Shown here piece by piece: positions 1 through 8,823 of a stretch of DNA of 64,000 nt. The translations under genes were made by a program, and so were the position numbers. Location: assembly GCA_903789595.1 (NCBI GenBank), contig CAIFEZ010000002.1, forward strand, positions 7,109 to 71,108, in the 5' to 3' direction. The notes under the pieces were generated by a model, which saw only the letters and a list, made by a program, of their open reading frames with translations, ran no database searches and was not told the origin of the DNA. The DNA is from an uncultured eubacterium 1-6. GTDB lineage: Bacteria > Bacillota > Clostridia > Lachnospirales > Lachnospiraceae. The number at the start of each line of letters is the position of its first letter. The stretch's first letter is position 1.

Positions 1-100
1 TGCCGGCGGCATGTCCGCATGATCTCCGGAAGGTTCTTCTGACGATGCCGGCGGCATGTCCGCATGATCTCCGGAAGGTTCTTCTGACGATGCCGGCGGC
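1..100. repeat. 45-bp tandem direct repeat inside the zinc-ribbon gene
   Basis: Positions 1-45 and 46-90 are identical, and the first 10 bases of a third unit follow at 91-100 before the sequence diverges. The period is a multiple of three and keeps frame, giving a repeated 15-residue acidic, proline-rich linker in the minus-strand protein. The array probably continues beyond position 1. Such repeats vary in copy number by slippage. Confidence 0.95.
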
Positions 101-213
101 GTCTCCGGAGATTTCCCGGAAGCCGTATCCGGTTTGCCTACCGGCCATCCGCAGTTGCTGCAGGCCTTCGCCTCATCCGGCAGCTCCGCGCCACAATGTA
201 TGCATTTTTTCAA
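1..213 (-). CDS. Zinc-ribbon domain protein, 3' end outside the window (partial)
   Basis: The reading frame starts with TTG at 213, preceded by an AGAGAGG ribosome binding site, and runs without a stop to position 1. The first 25 residues carry two CxxC pairs (CIHC and CSNC, about 12 residues between them), the signature of a short zinc-ribbon domain of the kind found at the N-terminus of many small Firmicutes membrane or stress proteins. It is followed by a Pro/Ser/Glu-rich linker built from 15-residue tandem repeats (SSEEPSGDHADMPPA). The rest, probably a membrane or extracytoplasmic part, lies outside the window. It follows rimM by 88 bp but is separated from it by an intrinsic terminator, so it may be expressed separately. 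Function is unknown. Confidence 0.7.
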   Translation of the reverse strand, partial: MKKCIHCGAELPDEAKACSNCGWPVGKPDTASGKSPETPPASSEEPSGDHADMPPASSEEPSGDHADMPPA

Positions 214-234
214 TTCGTGTATACCTCTCTTTTC

Positions 235-255
235 AAAAAAGCCATCCCGGATGGC
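235..255 (-). terminator. Intrinsic terminator after rimM
   Basis: Reading the minus strand, GCCATC-CGG-GATGGC forms a perfect 6-bp hairpin followed directly by six T. It lies about 47 bp after the rimM stop and just upstream of the zinc-ribbon gene's ribosome binding site, so it should close the ffh-rpsP-khpA-rimM transcript. Confidence 0.75.
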
Positions 256-301
256 AATCGCCGGCAGCGTATTCCGAAGCTGCAGCGTACCACCGCTTTG
301 C

Positions 302-814
302 TTACCCGTCGATCAGACCGGGAAGCAGATGCACTGTCATCTCGCCTTCCTCGACGTTAACCTTCATAATACACGCTTTAATTGCGGGAATCAACACTTC
401 GCCGTGCTCCCGTGTCTGAACGGCATACACGTCATTGGCCCCGGTTTCGATGACATCCTTCAGCGTACCGAGGATCTGTCCGTCCTCGGTACGTACCGTC
501 ATTCCGATTACATCCGCGACATAGTACTCATTCTCCTTCAGCGGCACTCCCTTTTCCCGGGGTATCATCACATCCCATGTACGATACTTCACCGCATCAT
601 CCATGGATTCGATCCCCTCCAGTTTCAAGATCACAAGGTTCTTGAAAAACCTGACGCTGAGGATCTGATGTGTCTCCGACTGCTTTCCGTTTGTCAGAAT
701 CACCTCGTCCAGATCAAGGAAGCGCTCCGGATCGTCTGTCGTGGGATACACCTTCATCTCGCCACGGACGCCGTGAGTCGTCGTCACCGCACCGATTTTC
801 AGAAATTTTTCCAT
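302..814 (-). CDS. rimM: Ribosome maturation factor RimM
   Basis: RimM helps assemble the 30S subunit head around ribosomal protein S19. The 170-residue protein has the family's usual length and two beta-barrel halves: an N-terminal RimM domain starting MEKFLKIGAV and containing the typical THGVRGEMKV, and a C-terminal PRC-barrel domain with ETGANDVY and GEVLIPAI. The start at 814 is chosen because an AGGAGAG ribosome binding site lies just upstream; a longer frame adds residues without family resemblance. It follows khpA in the standard Firmicutes order, but the expected trmD and rplS do not follow directly. A hairpin with a T-run in the 170-bp gap before the gene may attenuate it. Confidence 0.95.
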   Translation of the reverse strand: MEKFLKIGAVTTTHGVRGEMKVYPTTDDPERFLDLDEVILTNGKQSETHQILSVRFFKNLVILKLEGIESMDDAVKYRTWDVMIPREKGVPLKENEYYVADVIGMTVRTEDGQILGTLKDVIETGANDVYAVQTREHGEVLIPAIKACIMKVNVEEGEMTVHLLPGLIDG

Positions 815-881
815 ATAAACGCATCTCTCCTGTGTAGCTGTTCCGGCCGCATCATGGCCGTATGTCCATCGCTGCCTGAGT

Positions 882-944
882 AAAAAAGAGCCGCCGTACA
901 AGCAGCACCTGCCCGAAGGAGATGCTCCTTAAACGACTGCTCTT
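882..944 (-). terminator. Long hairpin with T-run (terminator or attenuator) between khpA and rimM
   Basis: On the minus strand an outer stem (AAGAGCAGTCGT pairing with ACGGCGGCTCTT, one mismatch, one G-U) is followed by six T. Inside it sits a second perfect hairpin, AAGGAG-CAT-CTCCTT. The layout fits an intrinsic terminator or attenuator that lowers read-through from the ribosomal operon into rimM. Confidence 0.65.
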
Positions 945-983
945 ATTTATCATTTATCAGTCACCGCAAGCTGCCCATGCGAT

Positions 984-1214
984 TTACTCGATGATCTCGA
1001 CTGTCACCTTTTTGTCGATCCGGGTAGAGGCGGTCTTCACAACGGAGCGGATTGCCTTCGCAATTCTCCCCTGCCGTCCGATGACCTTACCCATGTCCGC
1101 CGCCGCAACCTTGAGTTCAATTCGAAGCTCGTTGCCGTCTTCGATCTCCGTGACAACCACTTCATCGGGATTATCTACAAGAGCTTTGGCGATTACTTCA
1201 ACCAGCTCTTTCAC
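984..1214 (-). CDS. khpA: KH-domain RNA-binding protein KhpA (YlqC)
   Basis: This 76-residue protein is a single KH domain, as in KhpA/YlqC, which binds RNA and with KhpB affects cell division and envelope functions in Gram-positive bacteria. The KH signature GKVIGRQGRIAKAIR is present near residues 42-56. It starts with GTG at 1214 preceded by a strong GGAGGTGG. It lies 27 bp after rpsP in the usual ffh-rpsP-khpA-rimM order, which supports the assignment. Confidence 0.93.
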   Translation of the reverse strand: MKELVEVIAKALVDNPDEVVVTEIEDGNELRIELKVAAADMGKVIGRQGRIAKAIRSVVKTASTRIDKKVTVEIIE

Positions 1215-1241
1215 AAAAATCCACCTCCGGCTTGAATATGA

Positions 1242-1487
1242 TTATTTCTGGATGCCGGCGAGCTTGAAGATCTTCTCAACGACTGCTGTCGGCTGAGCGC
1301 CGTTCTTCAGCCACTTCTGAGCAGCTTCCTCATCTACCTTGTACACACTCGGGTCCTTGGTCGGATCGTAGGTGCCGATCTCCTCGATGAATCTGCCGTC
1401 TCTCGGAGACTTCGCATCTGCTACTACGATTCTATAGAAAGGTGCTTTCTTCTGTCCCATTCTCTTCAGACGAATTTTAACTGCCAT
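1242..1487 (-). CDS. rpsP: Small ribosomal subunit protein bS16
   Basis: The 81-residue product has the complete S16 pattern: [24 protein letters not shown] at the N-terminus, then [13 protein letters not shown], then an acidic helix and the QPT segment. S16 is a primary-binding 30S assembly protein. The ATG at 1487 has GGAGG upstream. It lies between ffh and khpA in the conserved operon. Confidence 0.98.
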   Translation of the reverse strand: MAVKIRLKRMGQKKAPFYRIVVADAKSPRDGRFIEEIGTYDPTKDPSVYKVDEEAAQKWLKNGAQPTAVVEKIFKLAGIQK

Positions 1488-1611
1488 TGTTCTTTTCCTC
1501 CATTAAATAAAATATTGTATGTGATGTGATTCTGTAATCTGTAAGGTCTCTCCCCCTGATTACTTCTATGAGAACAATCTTCCTCCCGCCGTTCCGGATC
1601 TCTCCGCTCCG

Positions 1612-2973
1612 TCAAAAAGGAAAATTGAAACCTCCTTTTCCGAACATTCCCCTCTTGCCGCGCTGCTTCATCATGCCGGGCATCTGCTTCATCATCTTCC
1701 GGGTCTGATCAAACTGCTTGATAAAACGATTGACCTCCGAAATGTCTACGCCGGCTCCGGCGGCGATCCTCCGTTTTCTGGAGATATTCATCAGATCGGG
1801 ATTTGCCCGCTCCTTCGGCGTCATCGAGCGGACGATAGCCTCTTTTCTGGCGAGGTCCTTCTCATCGATCATCCCTTCCACTTCCTTCATCTTGCTTCCG
1901 GTCATTCCCGGCATCATGGAAAGGACGCTTGAGATACCGCCCATATTCTTCATCTGCTCCATGCTGGTCATGTAGTCGTCGTAGGTGAACTGTGCCTTCC
2001 GAACACGCTGTTCCATCTCCCTGGCTTTCTCTTCATCGACGTTCGCCTGCGCCTTCTCGATCAGACTGAGCACATCGCCCATGCCGAGAATTCTGGATGC
2101 CATGCGGTCGGGATAGAACTGCTGCAGGTCCTCCATCTTCTCTCCCATACCAACGTACAGGATCGGCTTGCCGCAGATGGAACGGATCGACAGTGCCGCG
2201 CCGCCCCTTGTATCTCCGTCGAGCTTTGTCAGCACCACTCCATCGATGCCGACCTTATCCTCAAAGGTCTTCGCCACGTTGACAGCTTCCTGTCCCGTCA
2301 TGGCGTCCACCACCAGGATCGAACAGTCAACGGTCACCGCTTCCCGGATGGCCACCAGCTCTTCCATCATCGATTCATCGATCTGCAGACGGCCGGCCGT
2401 GTCGAGAATGACCACGTTATAGCTGTTGCTTCTGGCATGCTCATAGGCTGCCTTTGAAATGTCGACCGGCTTTGCCTTGCTGCCCATCGAGAATACATCC
2501 ACCCCGACCTTGCTGCCGTTGGTCTGCAGCTGTTCAATCGCACCCGGACGATACACGTCACAGGCCACCAGAAGAGGTTTCCTTCCCTTCTGCTTCAGCT
2601 TGCCCGCAAGCTTCGCGGCGGTCGTCGTCTTACCGGAACCCTGAAGACCGATCATCATCAGGACCGTAATCTGGGAAGCCGGCTTCAGCGGAAGCTCCGT
2701 CGTCTCGGAGCCCATCAGGTTGATCAGCTCATCATTCACGATCTTGACCACCATCTGTCCGGGATTCAGTCCGTTCATGACGTCCTGCCCGATTGCCTTC
2801 TCCTCCACGGTCTTTGTGAATTTGCGGACAACCTTGAAATTGACATCTGCCTCCAGAAGTGCCATCTTGACTTCCTTCAGCGCGGCGTGAACATCATCCT
2901 CCGTCAGCTTACCCTTGCTCCGAAGATTCCGGAATACGTTCTGAAGTTTATCGGTTAAGCTTTCAAATGCCAT
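1612..2973 (-). CDS. ffh: Signal recognition particle protein Ffh (SRP54)
   Basis: Ffh is the GTPase of the signal recognition particle and delivers nascent membrane and secreted proteins to FtsY at the membrane. The 453-residue length is normal. An N domain is followed by the G domain with P-loop GLQGSGKTT at residues 109-117, DTAGR and TKLDGDTRGG, then the methionine-rich M domain ending in MPGMMKQRGKRGMFG. The ATG has an AGGATATGAGGA region upstream. It is transcribed with upstream ylxM, 91 bp away, and downstream rpsP. Confidence 0.98.
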   Translation of the reverse strand: MAFESLTDKLQNVFRNLRSKGKLTEDDVHAALKEVKMALLEADVNFKVVRKFTKTVEEKAIGQDVMNGLNPGQMVVKIVNDELINLMGSETTELPLKPASQITVLMMIGLQGSGKTTTAAKLAGKLKQKGRKPLLVACDVYRPGAIEQLQTNGSKVGVDVFSMGSKAKPVDISKAAYEHARSNSYNVVILDTAGRLQIDESMMEELVAIREAVTVDCSILVVDAMTGQEAVNVAKTFEDKVGIDGVVLTKLDGDTRGGAALSIRSICGKPILYVGMGEKMEDLQQFYPDRMASRILGMGDVLSLIEKAQANVDEEKAREMEQRVRKAQFTYDDYMTSMEQMKNMGGISSVLSMMPGMTGSKMKEVEGMIDEKDLARKEAIVRSMTPKERANPDLMNISRKRRIAAGAGVDISEVNRFIKQFDQTRKMMKQMPGMMKQRGKRGMFGKGGFNFPF

Positions 2974-3064
2974 ACTCTCTGTTCCTCATATCCTGCGGCA
3001 TATACCTGTATCTTCCATTCCTTCAAGCCTGCCGCCTGCGTGTACAGCCCCTTCAGATCTGTGT

Positions 3065-3427
3065 CTACAGTTCTCTCAGTATCGAAGAGGAAATTCCGTG
3101 AATCTTCTCCATGCGAAGGTTCATCTCCGCGGCGTCGGCCCGGTGATCCTTTTCCCCGGAGTCCGTCAGCTTCTGAATCTCCCTGACACTGTCCCGGATC
3201 TTCAGAAACTTCTCCACTAGGTGAAGCCGGTTCTCGTAATCCTCCAGAATTCTGTCGCACCGTTTCATCAGGTCGTGTACGCCCTGGCGGCTGATGCCCT
3301 CATCTCTGGCCACCTCCGCGGCAGAATAATCGTCAAAATTAATCTCCGAGTAGATCCGTCTCTGATGCTCTGTCAGAAGTTCGCCGTAAAAATCAAAAAG
3401 ATATGATTTCTCTACAAACTCTTCCAT
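3065..3427 (-). CDS. ylxM: YlxM/p13-family SRP-associated helix-turn-helix protein
   Basis: YlxM (UPF0122) is encoded next to ffh in most Firmicutes and is thought to assist or regulate the SRP pathway. The chosen start gives 120 residues beginning MEEFVEKSYLFDFYGELLTE, typical for the family. A sigma-4-like helix-turn-helix is visible in SAAEVARDEGISRQGVHDL, followed by a coiled-coil-like C-terminus. A longer frame back to 3484 adds a basic tail with no family resemblance. It is the first gene of the SRP operon and has a good promoter upstream. Confidence 0.93.
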   Translation of the reverse strand: MEEFVEKSYLFDFYGELLTEHQRRIYSEINFDDYSAAEVARDEGISRQGVHDLMKRCDRILEDYENRLHLVEKFLKIRDSVREIQKLTDSGEKDHRADAAEMNLRMEKIHGISSSILREL

Positions 3428-3496
3428 GGCAATTCCCGGTCTCCTGTCCCGCCGCCCACGAGAAAAAACGGGCGCGTTTTTCAAACGTACCCGCTT

Positions 3497-3525
3497 ATCC
3501 TACACAATTTAATGAGCTGTGTCAA
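3497..3525 (-). promoter_or_regulatory. Sigma-A promoter of the ylxM-ffh operon
   Basis: On the minus strand TTGACA (3520-3525) and TAGGAT (3497-3502) are separated by exactly 17 bp, about 70 bp upstream of the ylxM start. The -35 box lies inside a perfect inverted repeat GTCAAGT-N6-ACTTGAC (3521-3540) that could be an operator. Confidence 0.7.
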
Positions 3526-3560
3526 GTGTTTCTACTTGACTGGATATTTTTATTTTTACG

Positions 3561-4928
3561 TCATTCAAACTTTCTGACAAAAGGATCTTCCTTTGTATAT
3601 GGTCTCCATTCCCCGGTATTGCTGCCGCAGGGATCCCCGGTACGCATAAAGTTTGCCCAGCAGTTCTGCACCTCTTCCGCCAGTTCATAGTCATGTTTCT
3701 CCCACGGTCTCCATGCACGGTCCAGAGTTCCCATCACGTACCAGAGCTCAAGGGAATGCCAGGCGGGCAGATTGTCTCCGGGAAGCGTCCGGTCAAACCA
3801 GTATACATAAGAAGGCTTACCACCGGTTTCCTGCTGTTTTTCTGCCCAGCGTTCACACTCTTGAAGCAGCATGCCCGGCACACGTTTTTTCCTGTCCTCC
3901 TCTTTTGTGCCAAGATCCTCAGTCACAACGCCTTCCATATATGGAATTTTCTTAAAATTCCCTCTCCGGTACGCGTCCCTGACATTTTCTTTCAGCACAT
4001 ATCCATCTACATTCGGAACGATTCGCAAAGCTCCGGCTCCATCCTCTGCCTTGCTCCAGCACTCCTGATCAAAGATATCCTTGGCGCTCATCAAAGTCTC
4101 CGCATCCATTTTGCGAAGTTCATCCAGATTCTTTGCGCCCGTGACCTCTACGATCTTTTGTCCGTACTCCTCTTCTTCACGAAGTGTCGGTACCGCCAGC
4201 AATTCATCCTCGCAGGAAAGTCCGCTTTGAAAAATTGCTTTCGCGATTTTACCATCCGTCAGACCGCTTGATATCAAAACCTGCGTACTCATGCATCCGG
4301 CAGACTGACCGAATACAGTGATATTGTCTCTGTCCCCGCCGAATGCTTCGATATTCCTGTACACCCAGTTCAGAGCGGCAATCTGATCCAGAATTCCGTA
4401 ATTTCCCGAAATATGCCTCTCATTCTCGGCTGTAAGCCACGGATGAGCCAGAAATCCGAAGATGCCGAGCCGATAAGCAATACTTACAAATATAACATTA
4501 CGTCTGGCGAAACCTTCCCCGTCAAACTCCATCTCCGAGCTGTAACCGCCGCCAAACCCGCCGCCATGAATATATATAGCTACAGGCAATTTCTCTCTCT
4601 TTGCTTCCGACGGCACCCAGATATTCAGATACAGACAGTCCTCGTTCATTTCCCTCTGATATTCCGGATTTGCATAAAATTCCTTATAAAACGGATTCGG
4701 TTCTCTGGCCGGCCGCTGCGGACAGATTCTGGCAAAATTATCCGCCTTATATACTCCTTCCCAGGCATTCATATCCTGCGGCGCCTTCCAGCGAAGCTCT
4801 CCCACCGGCGGCTTTGCGAACGGAATGCCGCGGAACACAGCATATCCGTCCATTTGAACGCCCTCTACGATTCCCTTGTCTGTACAAATTTCAAGATTCT
4901 CTTTTTCTCTGTTCATAGCATTTCTCAC
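3561..4928 (-). CDS. Carboxylesterase type B
   Basis: An alpha/beta-hydrolase of the carboxylesterase/lipase type B family. These serine esterases release acyl or alkyl groups from esters, so it may de-esterify imported plant conjugates. The nucleophile motif FGQSAG is at about residue 209, the oxyanion segment HGGGFGGG near 121-128, EDCLYLNIW near 96-104, and the His motif AWHSLELWY near the C-terminus. At 455 residues it is slightly short of 480-500-residue relatives. The GTG start at 4928 overlaps the stop of the upstream symporter as GTGA, suggesting translational coupling; an ATG at 4916 is an alternative. No signal peptide is visible, so it should be cytoplasmic and act after import. 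Confidence 0.9.
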   Translation of the reverse strand: MRNAMNREKENLEICTDKGIVEGVQMDGYAVFRGIPFAKPPVGELRWKAPQDMNAWEGVYKADNFARICPQRPAREPNPFYKEFYANPEYQREMNEDCLYLNIWVPSEAKREKLPVAIYIHGGGFGGGYSSEMEFDGEGFARRNVIFVSIAYRLGIFGFLAHPWLTAENERHISGNYGILDQIAALNWVYRNIEAFGGDRDNITVFGQSAGCMSTQVLISSGLTDGKIAKAIFQSGLSCEDELLAVPTLREEEEYGQKIVEVTGAKNLDELRKMDAETLMSAKDIFDQECWSKAEDGAGALRIVPNVDGYVLKENVRDAYRRGNFKKIPYMEGVVTEDLGTKEEDRKKRVPGMLLQECERWAEKQQETGGKPSYVYWFDRTLPGDNLPAWHSLELWYVMGTLDRAWRPWEKHDYELAEEVQNCWANFMRTGDPCGSNTGEWRPYTKEDPFVRKFE

Positions 4929-6283
4929 TCTCTTATCTGCTTCTGCTGTAATTTCTGCCGGACCTCAGCCATCTTCTTCTCATCCAGATTGTAGAACAGA
5001 AGCGGCACAATAGCTGCCAGCATAATAAGAAACGGCATACAGTTCGCGCCGAGATTAATTCCAGTTTTAATACTTTCCGTGATCTTCGTCCCGTTCTGAT
5101 ATCCGAAGGCACCAATCAGGGCGATTCCGGCCGCGCTTCCGATTCCTCCGCCGATCTTATTCATCAGTCCGTTTACCGAGAATGCCAGTCCCTCTGTCCG
5201 TACACCTTCACTTGCTTCATAATCATCGACCGCGTCGATCAGAAGTCCTCCTCCGCATGGTGCTCCGATGCTGTATAACCCGTAGATCACACTTGCCGCA
5301 ACCATCCACGGAATGTTGGTATATGGGCCGAAAAACATCATGGCCAGGCCGACAGCGCCAAGAACGCATCCCAAAATTGCGGCTGCTTTCTTGCCATATT
5401 TCTTCATCACAGCAGGAGCCAGGGGCATGACAGCCAGTCCTGCGATATTCGGAATGATCATCAAGATCCCCATCAGCGCCGGAGCATTTACACAATACAT
5501 ATAGAAGTAAACCATAACCCCGACACGTCCCATAACTGCTGTCATCATGATCAGCGTATACAGGAACAAAAGCATCAGATTTTTGTTACGGAATATAGCG
5601 GCAAAGCTCTCCCGCGTGCTTATTTCGGATTTTGACGCGTCCGGCGCATCTTCCACATTTTCCTGGCAGAAATGCAGGACAATGATATTCAGCACTACCG
5701 ATACAGCCGCATATAAAGCCGCGGTCCTCTGATATCCGGCCTTCTGGCTTCCCTCACCGAGCAGCGTGACAATCGGCAGCGTGCAGCTCATCAGGAGGAT
5801 TCCTCCCGCTGCGCCTCCCATCATACCGGACGAAAAGATCTGATTGATCCGGTTCGGATCCTTGGTCATCCTTGACGGCAGCGCATTAAACGGAACATTT
5901 TCCATGGTATAGCTCATTCCAAGCCCTATGTAAGTGACATACGCCCAGACCAGCCTCCCTGTGGAACCGAATCCCGGAACCGAAAAGGTCAGGACCGTGA
6001 ATACCATCAGGATCAGACTTCCCACAAAAATGAACGGTCTGTATTTTCCCCACCTGGAATGGTTCTTCTGCATAATTGCGCCCATCATCGGATCATTGAT
6101 GCCATCCCATACTTTGGCGACAAGCATAAGAATAGAAACCGCCATTGGCGTCAGCCCGAACACATCCGTATAAAATACGGAAAGATACGTGCTGACCATT
6201 GTCCAGGACAGCTGCGCAGAGAAATTGCCCACGCCATACATGACAACCGCTGATTTCCCCGCTTCCCTTCTCTTTTCTTTCAT
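4925..6283 (-). CDS. GPH-family (glycoside-pentoside-hexuronide) cation symporter
   Basis: An MFS-type membrane transporter of the GPH family (MelB/XylP/UidB type), which imports glycosides with Na+ or H+. It has about twelve hydrophobic segments and GPH motifs such as VWDGINDPMMGAIMQKN and RWGKYRPFIF in the first loop. The 452-residue length is usual. The start at 6283 is set by GGGAGGTG immediately upstream. It overlaps the downstream esterase by 4 bp and follows an AraC-GH39 regulator on the same strand. A 24-bp element upstream is shared with the second GPH gene. The substrate is unknown; a plant glycoside is inferred. Confidence 0.92.
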   Translation of the reverse strand: MKEKRREAGKSAVVMYGVGNFSAQLSWTMVSTYLSVFYTDVFGLTPMAVSILMLVAKVWDGINDPMMGAIMQKNHSRWGKYRPFIFVGSLILMVFTVLTFSVPGFGSTGRLVWAYVTYIGLGMSYTMENVPFNALPSRMTKDPNRINQIFSSGMMGGAAGGILLMSCTLPIVTLLGEGSQKAGYQRTAALYAAVSVVLNIIVLHFCQENVEDAPDASKSEISTRESFAAIFRNKNLMLLFLYTLIMMTAVMGRVGVMVYFYMYCVNAPALMGILMIIPNIAGLAVMPLAPAVMKKYGKKAAAILGCVLGAVGLAMMFFGPYTNIPWMVAASVIYGLYSIGAPCGGGLLIDAVDDYEASEGVRTEGLAFSVNGLMNKIGGGIGSAAGIALIGAFGYQNGTKITESIKTGINLGANCMPFLIMLAAIVPLLFYNLDEKKMAEVRQKLQQKQIRE

Positions 6284-6418
6284 AAAAACACCTCCCTGTA
6301 AGTATCTGCGATGTTTTAATGATAAAAAAAGATGCAAATTACAGCTACCCGGACCTTGTCGGATGTCTTTTCCGATCTTCTCACTTTACGCAAAAGATTA
6401 CAGACGTTTGCAAATGAT

Positions 6419-6442
6419 GCACATCAATTGGCATTTTTTGCG
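6419..6442 (-). promoter_or_regulatory. Shared operator upstream of GPH symporter 1
   Basis: Of 24 bp, 20 match an element upstream of the other GPH gene (55640-55663), and the last 12 bases (GCATTTTTTGCG) are identical. It lies about 136 bp before the symporter start, just after the AraC-GH39 stop. A binding site for an AraC-GH39 regulator is inferred. Confidence 0.45.
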
Positions 6443-6444
6443 TT

Positions 6445-8823
6445 CTACACCATTTTATGAAATAATATCAGCGCAAAATCATTGGCTCCAAGTGTCAGAT
6501 CAATGACGGCTGTGCCATTTTCAACTGTCACCACCTCCTGTGACCTTCGCGGAATACAGATTGCTTTCAGATAATCAACCTCGTCCTGCCTCAACATAGA
6601 CTGGTATCCCAGTCTTTTCCACTCTGCAAGCGGGTTGTCCTCTTCCTCGCGCATTCGAAAAACTGCCAGCTGATAATTTCCGTTTTCCAGATTTGAAAGA
6701 TTTACAACAAACCGCATGGAGTTTTTGTTGCGGAAAATGTATGGGAGATTTTCAGGCGTGCACTCTTTCTCTTTTCCCTGCAGAAACAACGCGTTGAATT
6801 TTCTGGGATTAAAAAACAAAAACGAATACTCGTTTTCCCCTCTTCTGGTAAGCAGATATGAGCTGTCTCCTGCAAGTACCTTATTTCCAAGAAACCTCGT
6901 GAACGCAATTGTCCAGAACGCTGGTTTGGGGATACCGTCCTTGGAAACCAATCCGCCTCCTCCGAAAAAAGGCCGATCCGTATCATACCCCTGTGCATTC
7001 CAGTCCGAAAGATTCCAGTATCCCATATGTGCGGCAAGGCCGACGGCGTCCGTCATCTGTGTCAGCATATGACATCCTTTCGCCGTGCTGTCATTATATG
7101 CGTTCCTCTGCGATAATGATGTATTCCACTCCGTGACCCACAGAGGAGTTTCCGGATACTGCTCCTCCTGCAGGATGCACCGATATCTTTCCAGCTCATT
7201 TCGTATAAATCTTCCGTCTGCCCCATCCATCACAGCTATTACTTCCGTCTCATTTTCCACGCGCGAATAAGGATATATCAGAAGGCTCAGTCCATCCGGC
7301 ATCTGATCCGACTCCTTCCAGAACCGAAGAATCTCTCTGAGCGTCCTTTCATCCATCATTGCTGTAAGTCCGCTTGCCAGTATCTCCGCACCCGGGAGGA
7401 ATTTTCGAATCTGTTTATAGGTGCAGCGGTAAAACTCCATAAACGGATATCGGCTCAATCCGGTATAATGTTCCGCATCATACCATATCTCGAACTTCCA
7501 TCCGCTGACCTCTGATACCGTGTAGCGTTCCATCAAATGTCTCAGAAACTTCGCGAAAAAGTCCTGCCATTCGGCCAAGTCCTCGAACTGTGTGCGATAC
7601 ATTGATTTTTGAAAGCCTTCCTGATCTGATTCACTGAACAGCCCCATCTGAATCTTATTCAGTTTTTCCGGCAGTTCCAGAATCGGAGCCACATGAAGCG
7701 ATATCAAAAAATCAAAAACGGTATCCAGTTTCTCAAAGTTCAGTTTCTCTGTCTGGTGTCCCATCCTGATTTGCATCGGCCCAGAAAAAGGATTTGAAAG
7801 CCGTACATACCGAATCCCCAGCCACCCGGACGCATACCGCAGCTGATCTTGTATTCTTGCGTCCAGAAGATTCTCCGCCATATCCATATTGATGATATCC
7901 TCCGGAAAATGATCGCAGACAATATACTTTTCCGCATTCGCGTGAATACTCCGGGATTCGCATGTAACCTCTGAATCGTCTGTACCGTGAAATTGTTCCA
8001 TCGACCGGCTTATCTTTTTCACATTCTCCTGCATCGCAGCGTCGGACTGCTCCCGTCTGTAAATGCGATAGTCGCCGGGAGACATATGCACACATGCTCT
8101 GAAATTTCGGTGAAAGGAAGAAAGGCTCGCGAATCCACATTCAAAAGCGATATCCGTCACCGGCTTGTCTGTCGCAAGCAAGAGATCCTTTGCCTTGTCC
8201 AGACGCACGTTTCGTACAAATTCCATGAAATTCTCACCGGTTTCTCTGTGAAAATATCTGGAAAATGCAGAAGCAGACATATGGTATTCCTCAGCCATAG
8301 ATGTCAGAGACGGTGATTGCCTATTTTCCTCGAGGATCTTTCCCAACACCTCATCCCGAAGACTGTTTCTTCTGTCTGCCTTGTCCGAATCTGTCTGCAG
8401 AAATTTGGCGCAGATACTGTCCCACAAAAGGTAATACAGGCTTGTAACTTTGAATTCCGACCGTTCTTTCGCCGAATCGCGAACCAGAGACGAGAAAAGA
8501 TAATGGAGCAAGCCGAAATCGCGAGAACGAAACTCCGTGGTATTCAGGAGGACCCTTATCCCAGTCTTCCCCGTCATTTTTTTCAGGCGATAGGCTTCTA
8601 TTCTCACGTTCAAGATCACTGCATTCGCAGATACCGTCAGTGACCAGAAGTCCCCGACATTGATTCCGACGGCATCTTCGGTCTTCATATCAATATCGCT
8701 TCCGTTTAACCTCATCATTGCCGCGCCCTGTACGCAGTATAACAGCTGAATATCCCCGGATCTCTGCATCTCCAGGGAATGCGTAATATAATCCATGTAC
8801 GGATACCCGGTTAATTCCTGCAT
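6445..8823 (-). CDS. AraC-family regulator fused to a GH39-like domain (copy 1)
   Basis: A 792-residue protein with three parts: an N-terminal sensor of about 150 residues, an AraC double helix-turn-helix at about 160-265 (SPSLTSMAEEYHMSASAFSR, then VTDIAFECGFASLSSFHR), and a C-terminal half resembling GH39 beta-xylosidases. In GH39 enzymes the acid/base lies in a WNEP motif. Here the place reads FEIWYDAEH near residue 445, while the nucleophile motif VTEWNTS near 565 is kept. It is therefore probably a ligand-sensing domain rather than an active xylosidase. Start ATG 8823 (preceding codon TTG) has a modest GGGGTGG site. Downstream genes are the GPH symporter and esterase, likely targets. It has no membrane segment and is cytoplasmic. 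Confidence 0.9.
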   Translation of the reverse strand: MQELTGYPYMDYITHSLEMQRSGDIQLLYCVQGAAMMRLNGSDIDMKTEDAVGINVGDFWSLTVSANAVILNVRIEAYRLKKMTGKTGIRVLLNTTEFRSRDFGLLHYLFSSLVRDSAKERSEFKVTSLYYLLWDSICAKFLQTDSDKADRRNSLRDEVLGKILEENRQSPSLTSMAEEYHMSASAFSRYFHRETGENFMEFVRNVRLDKAKDLLLATDKPVTDIAFECGFASLSSFHRNFRACVHMSPGDYRIYRREQSDAAMQENVKKISRSMEQFHGTDDSEVTCESRSIHANAEKYIVCDHFPEDIINMDMAENLLDARIQDQLRYASGWLGIRYVRLSNPFSGPMQIRMGHQTEKLNFEKLDTVFDFLISLHVAPILELPEKLNKIQMGLFSESDQEGFQKSMYRTQFEDLAEWQDFFAKFLRHLMERYTVSEVSGWKFEIWYDAEHYTGLSRYPFMEFYRCTYKQIRKFLPGAEILASGLTAMMDERTLREILRFWKESDQMPDGLSLLIYPYSRVENETEVIAVMDGADGRFIRNELERYRCILQEEQYPETPLWVTEWNTSLSQRNAYNDSTAKGCHMLTQMTDAVGLAAHMGYWNLSDWNAQGYDTDRPFFGGGGLVSKDGIPKPAFWTIAFTRFLGNKVLAGDSSYLLTRRGENEYSFLFFNPRKFNALFLQGKEKECTPENLPYIFRNKNSMRFVVNLSNLENGNYQLAVFRMREEEDNPLAEWKRLGYQSMLRQDEVDYLKAICIPRRSQEVVTVENGTAVIDLTLGANDFALILFHKMV

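Noticed and set aside
1-100. 45-bp repeats as a CRISPR fragment
   Set aside because: The units are head-to-tail without unique spacers and encode an in-frame protein repeat.
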